Shown here: positions 42,767 through 48,265 of the stretch, piece after piece | Layout of the letters: every line of letters begins with the position of its first letter | Numbering within the stretch: position 1 is the first letter of the stretch | Source: Mycoplasmataceae bacterium | Lineage (GTDB): Bacteria; Bacillota_I; Bacilli_A; Mycoplasmatales; Mycoplasmoidaceae | Assembly (NCBI GenBank): GCA_031281575.1 | Contig: JAITFD010000038.1 | Location: 1 to 48,265 of the forward strand | DNA: 48,265 nt | Direction: 5' to 3' | Notes under the pieces: generated by a model | What the model was told of the DNA's origin: nothing | What the model saw: the letters and a program-made list of their open reading frames with translations, nothing else | Database searches by the model: none | Program-made: the position numbers and the translations under genes

Positions 42767-42790
42767 ATTATACTACACTATGTGTAGTAT
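42767..42790. promoter_or_regulatory. Promoter of the ABC permease with overlapping inverted repeat
   Basis: Minus-strand TATAAT at 42767-42772 (seven bases before the ATG at 42759) overlaps a perfect 9-base inverted repeat (42770-42778 with 42782-42790, spacer TAT). The arms read ATACTACAC and GTGTAGTAT. It covers the spacer of the promoter and the last codons of the ATPase gene. It looks like an operator, or a hairpin at the gene junction. Confidence 0.55.
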
Positions 42791-43682
42791 TTTTTAACAT
42801 TTTCAAGAAGTGTGCATGTAAAGTTGGCTTAATTTCGGTAATAAATTTAATCGAAAAATTCTGTAAAATATTCATAAACTGATTAATGTTTTTATTCGCG
42901 ATTTGCACAATCACTTGAATTGAATGCGCATCTTTCGTTGCATTAATCAATAATTTTTTAGCTGTTTTAACAAAACTATCGACATCTTCCGTTTTGGCAA
43001 ATCCAATCCGATATTTCTTTGTATCACTGAAACGAATTGAGTTTAATGCAACACGATCAATAATTTTACCTTCGTTTAAAAAAATAACATTATTACATAC
43101 ACGCTCAGCTTCAAGAAAAATATGGGTCGAAAAAATAATTGTTTTGCCTAATGCTTTTTGTTCAAGTAATAAATTGACAAATGCATCACGCATCAATGGA
43201 TCGAGTCCAGTTGTTGGTTCATCAAAAATTAAAATATCTTTATTTTTAATAAAAGAAGCAATGATCGCAGTTTTTTGTTTCATGCCTTTACTCATTGTTT
43301 TTAATCGTGCATCAATATCTAAATTTAATATCTTAATTAATTCTTTCGTTCGATAATGTTTCTTTACCCCTTCTAATTCCGCAACATGGTTTAAAAATGC
43401 CGTACCAGTACTTGCTGGGGGAAAACCAATTTCGCCCGGAATATAAGCGATGCGTTCTTTTAATTTAGCCGCATCTTTTCATGCATCTAAATTGTCAATG
43501 GTAATACTACCGGTTCGGGGTTTACAAAAACCCATTAAATGCCGAATTAATGTTGATTTACCTGCCCCATTAATCCCAATGATGCCTAAACATTCACCTT
43601 TAGCAATTGATAAATTAATATCAAAGATTCCCGAACGATCTTGATATTTTTTCGTTAAATTTTTAATATCAATATATGCCAT
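42768..43682 (-). CDS. ABC exporter ATPase, second copy
   Basis: 304 residues. Walker A GINGAGKSTL, a Q-loop region AYIPGEIGFPP, signature MSKGMKQKTAII, Walker B ILIFDEPTTGLD and switch STHIF are all present, followed by a C-terminal extension of about 100 residues. This is the drug/lipid exporter (ABC-2) type. It is a paralogue of the next gene upstream, with which it shares the GEIxFPP block and NINQF in the tail. It overlaps that gene's stop by one base (TAATG), so the two probably form a heterodimer working with the permease downstream. Confidence 0.88.
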
Positions 43683-44617
43683 TAACTACGATCACCTTTC
43701 TTATAAAAATGCATAAAGTGATCTTCTAATGTATAAACATCTTCGCTAAAAAACTTAATTGGTGTAGTTGCTAATAAACGAATAAACTGATTGATGTTAT
43801 TATCTTCAATAATAACACGCACTTGTAATTTGTCGGGTTCTTTTAATTGGTAGTTTAATTTATGACTAACAAATTCATCATAACCAGCTTTAGTTAAAAA
43901 TTCAAGTTTATAAATTTTTTGGGGACGAATTTTAATTTCCTTCATATCAATTGAAGAAACAATTCGCCCTTGCTTAATAATCGAAACTTGATCACATAAT
44001 GCTTCAACTTCATGATAAATGTGTGTCGATAATAAAACAGTCTTTCCTTGTTTTTTTATTCCTAAAATGTAATTAATGAAGATTTCTTGCATTAGTGGAT
44101 CAAGACCAGAAGTCGGTTCATCTAATATATAAACATCAGGATTATGCATAAATGCCGAAACTACCGCTAATTTCCGCTTATTTCCTAAGGACATTTCTTT
44201 AATAACTTGGCGCGTGTTCAATTTAAATAGTTTAATTAAATGCGCACGGCAACGATCATCACGGACATTGCGTAATCCAGAAATAAAATCGAGGTATTGC
44301 TTGCCGGTTAATTTTGGTGGAAAGTTAATTTCACCTGGTAAATATCCAACATGATCAAATAAAATGTTTTGATTATTTCAAACATTAATTCCGTTAATGC
44401 TGATTTTTTGGACATCTTTTCCTTTTTGAAAACCGATAATGTGCCGAATAGTGGTTGTTTTACCCGCACCATTCGGACCTAAAAATCCATATACTGTTCC
44501 TTTTTTAACTTGTAAATTTACCCCAAAAATACCGCGATTAAATCCATAGTCTTTTGTTAAATCTTCGACCTTTATGACAAAATTTTTTTGTTGTGCTAAC
44601 TGACGATTAGTGGTCAT
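43682..44617 (-). CDS. ABC exporter ATPase, first copy
   Basis: 311 residues. Walker A GPNGAGKTTTIR, GYLPGEINFPP, signature MSLGNKRKLAVV, Walker B VYILDEPTSGLD and switch STHIY, then the 100-residue extension with NINQFIRLL. The signature lacks the usual LSGGQ, as in many ABC-2 exporter ATPases. A single TGA Trp joins the N-terminal and middle parts. It is the first gene of the exporter cluster; TATAAT at 44633-44638 lies 15 bases before the ATG. Confidence 0.88.
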
Positions 44618-44626
44618 AAATTACTT

Positions 44627-44645
44627 ATACATATTATATATGTAA
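44627..44645. promoter_or_regulatory. Palindromic promoter of the ABC exporter cluster
   Basis: Minus-strand TATAAT at 44633-44638 within TACATA and TATGTA arms. The surrounding 20 bases nearly match those over the ecfA1 promoter at 19641-19661. Confidence 0.4.
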
Positions 44646-44682
44646 ATTAACGACATTAACATAATTTATTTTATTTGTTAAA

Positions 44683-45252
44683 TTAAATGCGTTTTTTATT
44701 AAATTTGCGAGCAACCGTTTCAATCGCCATAACCAAACGAATTTCGATAAACTCTTCACTTGGCCGTAATAGTTTATGTTTGAATTGGCGTTTTAAGGTG
44801 ATCACAGCATCTAAAACCAATAAAGATAATCACACAACCGGTTTACTCCCAAGCCGATCCGCGATATATTTAGATTGTTTTCGGGCTGATAAATAAAAAA
44901 TACCAGCAATAACTAATAAAATTACTCCGGCCGCACCAGTAATATATCCGATTGTTTCAAATATGCCGGTGTCCAAACGTTTATATCTTGGATCAGTAGT
45001 TGAAGAAAAGAAAGGGAACATAATTGCGAAGAAAATTACAGCCAAAATCCCAAAAACAAGCGCTGCAGTTTTCGCTTTTGAATGTAGTTTAACTTGATAT
45101 TTTGTTTCGTTATTCTTTAAAATTGTTTCCGCGATCGGTAACGGAATTTCATCAAGTTCTTCAATTGGTTTAATTGTTGGATTCGTTTTTTTTAATTCGT
45201 CAATTTGGGTATTAATAAAAGCGGTCACTTCCTTGCAAGAAACTGTTGACAT
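44683..45252 (-). CDS. Hypothetical two-TM membrane protein
   Basis: 189 residues, family not recognised. A soluble N-terminal part (1-60) is followed by helices at about 62-84 and 97-122 and a basic C-terminal tail of about 60 residues that probably faces the cytoplasm (RKQSKYIADRLG, then ARKFNKKRI). One TGA Trp. TATAAT lies nine bases before the ATG. It is next to dnaA but has its own promoter. Confidence 0.65.
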
Positions 45253-45261
45253 AATAAGTAT

Positions 45262-45267
45262 ATTATA
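45262..45267 (-). promoter_or_regulatory. -10 box of the two-TM protein
   Basis: Minus-strand TATAAT nine bases before the ATG at 45252, directly after the dnaA stop region. Confidence 0.55.
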
Positions 45268-45275
45268 ACTGAAAC

Positions 45276-46628
45276 TTATAAGCGGCTCATTAATGAATGG
45301 ATTTGTGTACTAATTTCTTCATCGTTTTTAATTAATTTTTCCGCTTTTTCAATTGCATCTTTTACGGTTGGATGACTCCGATTAGAAAAAACACTACCGA
45401 TTGCCGTTAATTTCATTTTAAATTTCTTCCGTAAAATGTACATACAAATGTTGCGCACATAAACTAACGGTTGGTGACGGGCTTCAGAAATAACCGCGTT
45501 AAAATCGGCATTATAAAAGATACAAATTGATTCCACAATAATTTTTGGATTCATCGTAATCCCATAAATTGTTGCTGTGGTTTCGGTGCTTGCTTCGAAA
45601 ATTTGTTGTAAGTCTTTAACGGTTAATAACGTACCAACTGGATATTCGTTTTTCGCATTGTAAACAACTTTTGTGAGCATGCCGGTTAATTTTCGAATAT
45701 CACCATCACTCCGATTCGCAAAATAACCAAGTGCATCATCAGTTAACTTAAATTGTTCTTGATGCTGGGCTAATTTGTTTTTAATAATTTCTTTAATTGC
45801 ATTCGTCTCTGGATGAAAAATTGTTACCGACATTCCCGAACCTAAACGTGAAGTGACGCGTGGATCAATCTTTAAATGTTCAAATGAACGATCACTGTTA
45901 ATCACAATCGTCTTATTCATTTGCACTAGTTTATTAAATACATAGAAAAAAATTTCCCCAATTTTTTCTTTTTGCGTAAACATTTGAATATCATCCAGTA
46001 ATAATAAATCAATTTTTAATCACTGATCTTTTAATTTTTCTAATTCCGGTCCGTTATCATGGATATTATAAATTGACCGAATCACATCATCGCTTTGTAA
46101 ATATACCACTTTTTGCTCTGGTCAGTGATTAATATATTCGTTGCCTAATGCATGCATCAAGTGCGTTTTACCCACACCAACCCCACCAGAAATGAATAAA
46201 ACATTCCAATCAGCATTACGATCAACGATGATCTTTGTTTGTTGGACAGCGTTTTTATTAAAATCACCAATAATGTAATTACTATAAATATAATTTGATT
46301 TTAAATTTGTTGATGCATAATCAAAACTACTTAATACTTTTTTGTTTACATCATCAATTTTTTCATTCGGTGCAAGGATTTTTACTACCAAATCACAATT
46401 AAACTCAATTTTCATTAATTCCGTAATTCGGGTTAATCACGAATTAATAATTTCCGTTTTGCCAAAATGATCTTTACATAAAATGTAAATTGTATGATTA
46501 ATTACATCACTAACAGATAATGATAAAATATAGGTTTGGTAAAATTGTTCATTATTAATGATTGCTTTTAATTTGTCAATCACTTTGGTAAGCGCAATTT
46601 TTGCATTTTCTAATGATAAGGTTAACAT
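45276..46628 (-). CDS. dnaA: Chromosomal replication initiator DnaA
   Basis: 450 residues. Domain I (1-80) is followed by the AAA+ core: Walker A GGVGVGKTHL, Walker B LLLLDDIQ, the sensor INSDRSF and SRLGSGMSV box VII region, then domain IV with ARHQPLVYVRNICMYILRK and NRSHPTVKDAIEKAE. In most bacteria the last motif is GGRDHTTVxxA; here two changes (RD to RS, TT to PT) touch DNA-contacting positions, so the recognised box may differ. I see no clear TTATCCACA cluster next to the gene and no dnaN. The ATG overlaps the stop of a 12-codon ORF. Confidence 0.95.
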
Positions 46629-46660
46629 TGATCAATTTTGTGCACATTTTTATCAGCCAT
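46622..46660 (-). CDS. Candidate 12-codon leaderless ORF coupled to dnaA
   Basis: MADKNVHKIDQC then TAA. Its ATG is 12 bases after TATAAT (46673-46678), and its stop overlaps the dnaA ATG, so ribosomes finishing it sit on the dnaA start. dnaA itself has no Shine-Dalgarno. Short ORF; could be chance. Confidence 0.4.
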   Translation of the reverse strand: MADKNVHKIDQC

Positions 46661-46672
46661 ACTAGTATAAAT

Positions 46673-46678
46673 ATTATA
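46673..46678 (-). promoter_or_regulatory. -10 box of dnaA
   Basis: Minus-strand TATAAT; transcription should begin near 46666, 38 bases before the dnaA ATG and about five before the small ORF. Confidence 0.6.
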
Positions 46679-46713
46679 TCCGCATGCCGATATTTATTTA
46701 CTTTAAAAGACTA

Positions 46714-47229
46714 CTAAGTGTTGGCGATCTTTCAAATCAATGATAATTCAATTTCTTCCACTCGATCACCGTAATCGGCTCCCGCGCGAAACTTAACGGT
46801 ACCGCCGTTTCAGTTTGTATATGGATTAGTGGTAAAAACCTCATAGGAAGGTTGCAGTTGATCTGGTTCAGCGTCACGATTATCATAACCATGGAAATAT
46901 CAACCTTCAACTAATTCAATTTTTTGGGTTAATGCTTGAACCGAATAGCTTGCTAAACCACTTTGAATTGATATAATACCACTATCAATTCAACCGCTTG
47001 ATTCAGTTGATATATTGATCGCGAAATGTTTAATCTCACTAGCCGTTACATCAATATTGTGCGCACTTAAATAACTGGTTATTTGGGTTTGAATGTTACC
47101 GCCAGTGGTTGCGGACAAAAACACCTGAATTGCGACTTTTTTTGGCGGCTCACCACAATTCGTTGTACTAAATGCCGTAAAGACTAATGCTAATAATGTG
47201 ACCGGAAATAGCAATTTACGAAGCTTCAT
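46714..47229 (-). CDS. Hypothetical lipoprotein
   Basis: 171 residues. A basic start (MKLRK), a hydrophobic core and FSTTNC (Cys about residue 27) mark a lipoprotein. The exterior is a small beta-rich domain with no family I recognise (QVFLSATTGGNIQ, then WYFHGYDNRD). It needs several TGA Trp codons. Leaderless start: TATAAT at 47236-47241 is six bases before the ATG. It lies directly upstream of dnaA on the same strand but has its own promoter. Confidence 0.7.
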
Positions 47230-47235
47230 GCACCT

Positions 47236-47241
47236 ATTATA
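47236..47241 (-). promoter_or_regulatory. -10 box of the lipoprotein at 46714
   Basis: Minus-strand TATAAT six bases before the ATG; RNA should start at the ATG. Confidence 0.6.
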
Positions 47242-47281
47242 TATGAAACAAAGATCCAATAAGGATATTTTTTGCATAATA

Positions 47282-47287
47282 TATAAT
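47282..47287 (+). promoter_or_regulatory. -10 box of the second glycosyltransferase
   Basis: TATAAT seven bases before the ATG at 47295. Confidence 0.6.
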
Positions 47288-47294
47288 ATTATTA

Positions 47295-48265
47295 ATGGGT
47301 CGAAAGGTTGAATCATCGGACTACAAATTTTTGTTGCCGAGCAACATTTTCTCGATTATTATTATCATCTTACTATTAGGAATCTTTGGTGCTTATTGTT
47401 ATTTTGCGATTTATTTGAACATTGATTACGTTAATTCGTTCCCCATGTGAAAGATCGTAGTTATCTATATTGCACAGTTGTTTTTAGCATTCGGTGCTTT
47501 CGTTGGCATTTACATTGGGGTTCGATTTTGCTTTGTTTGAATTTATGGTCATTTAATTTTTCGTTCATATACCGAAAAATTATGTTTATTAAATAATCAT
47601 GCGAAAATGCCCGAGCATTTACCAAAGATTATTTTAATCCACTGTGTTTGTAATGATTTTTCCCCTGAGCAATTAGAACAAATTATTCAACAAGATTACC
47701 CAAATTTCCAAACGGTAATTTGCGACGATTCAAATGATGAAAAACAAGTTGCACAAATTGATGAATTTGCCAAAAAACATAATTTGCAAATTTGCCGCCG
47801 ACCGTTAGAGCATAAAATGCGTTGAAAAACGAAAGCGGGAAATGTTGACTATTATGTTAAACAAGTAATGCCACAAGATGTCGAATTTTGTGTGATCACT
47901 GAATCAACCGCCGTAATTAATAAAGATTACATTTCGAAAAATGTGCGTTTCTTTTACACTGATGTGCCGAATCTGGCCATTGTCTTTGATAATTACATCG
48001 ACTATAACACTGAATATTTTTTCTCAAATGCTTTATCATATGAAACTTATTTTGCCCAATCATTTTCGTTTATGGAATACAAAATGAACACACCATTAGG
48101 AATTATTGGCTATGCCTATATGATTCGTGCAAAAGATTTACGGGAGATTGATATTAATGTAACTTCATGTGTGATTGATGATACTGCTTTAACGATTTAT
48201 TATTTCCGCCAAAATAAAACCATGATCCATTCGACTTTGTCTTATTCAGCAAAAATGAAGCCAAT
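47295..48265 (+). CDS. Degenerate family 2 glycosyltransferase-like membrane protein (3' end outside window)
   Basis: The first 323 residues are visible. Two N-terminal helices (about 18-45 and 55-83) precede a GT-A-like domain that matches the gene at 21045 in layout: IILIHCVCNDFSPEQLEQIIQ, VICDDSNDEKQ, IDEFAKKHN. The metal-binding DADVVLN of that paralogue reads TESTAVIN here, so the DxD is missing; the later IDDTALT keeps one Asp pair of SDDGWID. The protein is therefore probably not an active metal-dependent transferase, or uses another mechanism; the C-terminal Q/RxxRW region is outside the window. TGA encodes Trp at least four times. Confidence 0.78.

Noticed and set aside
801-46628. 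Many genes look broken into two to five fragments (uvrA, tkt, metK, oppA, secDF, dnaA)
   Set aside because: Every break is a TGA in frame where a Trp fits (for example CWGDG in UvrA). Code 4 restores full-length proteins, so these are not pseudogenes.
46629-46713. oriC with DnaA boxes
   Set aside because: Only 50-80 bases, no clear TTATCCACA-like repeats; a TGTGCACA palindrome alone is not enough.
1-48265. CRISPR arrays, insertion sequences, rRNA genes
   Set aside because: No regularly spaced repeats, no transposase motifs or flanking inverted repeats, and no rRNA-like sequence were seen.

Overview
The window is an AT-rich, gene-dense chromosomal segment from a wall-less bacterium of the Mollicutes (Mycoplasma sensu lato). 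Almost every recognisable protein becomes full length only when TGA is read as tryptophan: UvrA, transketolase, MetK, TruA, DnaA and all Opp proteins contain in-frame TGA at positions that suit Trp. I therefore used genetic code 4 throughout and corrected starts and ends accordingly. The gene set (ECF transporter, Opp system, non-oxidative pentose phosphate enzymes, lipoproteins, DUF3196, dnaA without a recognisable dnaN next to it) suits a mycoplasma or ureaplasma relative. I cannot name the species.

Layout. 1-4906 (minus): a surface Ig-like repeat protein running off the left edge, then DUF402 - DUF3196 - uvrA in one run. 5069-8434: an unknown membrane protein facing tkt-rpe. 8520-10728 (plus): a membrane protein with a His-rich, toxin-like C-terminus followed by two tandem paralogues, the best candidate for a new effector/immunity locus. 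10756-12862: pgm-rpiB, facing alanine racemase, which is unexpected in a wall-less cell. 14214-16019: a coiled-coil protein, adk and map. 16016-19641 (minus): ecfA1-ecfA2-ecfT-truA, all overlapping. 19719-20967: a short SAM-I-clan riboswitch in front of metK whose 3' end runs into the start codon. 21045-23509: a membrane glycosyltransferase and a BspA-type leucine-rich lipoprotein, divergent. 23543-28660: a 4-TM protein, ferredoxin/flavodoxin reductase, a divergent SecDF, and pth. 28650-31295: a lipoprotein metallo-beta-lactamase related to the ComEC C-terminus, a Cys-rich membrane protein and an M24 (Xaa-Pro) peptidase. 31467-41650 (minus): tRNA-Pro, two M20 amidohydrolase paralogues and oppBCDFA, which together form a peptide uptake and breakdown island. 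41845-44617: an ABC exporter with two ATPases and one permease. 44683-48265: a membrane protein, dnaA, a lipoprotein and a second, degenerate glycosyltransferase cut by the right edge.

Two themes stand out. First, promoters are very uniform: a perfect TATAAT lies 5-15 bases before the first codon of nearly every transcription unit, so most first genes should be leaderless or nearly so. Internal genes instead use stop/start overlaps or, in the opp/M20/DUF3196 runs, a Shine-Dalgarno sequence. Convergent neighbours often overlap at their stop codons. Second, paralogue pairs have diverged in informative ways. The two M20 proteins appear reciprocally degenerate: one keeps the metal ligands, the other keeps the dimerisation-domain histidines. 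The two glycosyltransferases differ in having or lacking the DxD motif.

All calls are from reading the sequence; no database search or folding program was run.
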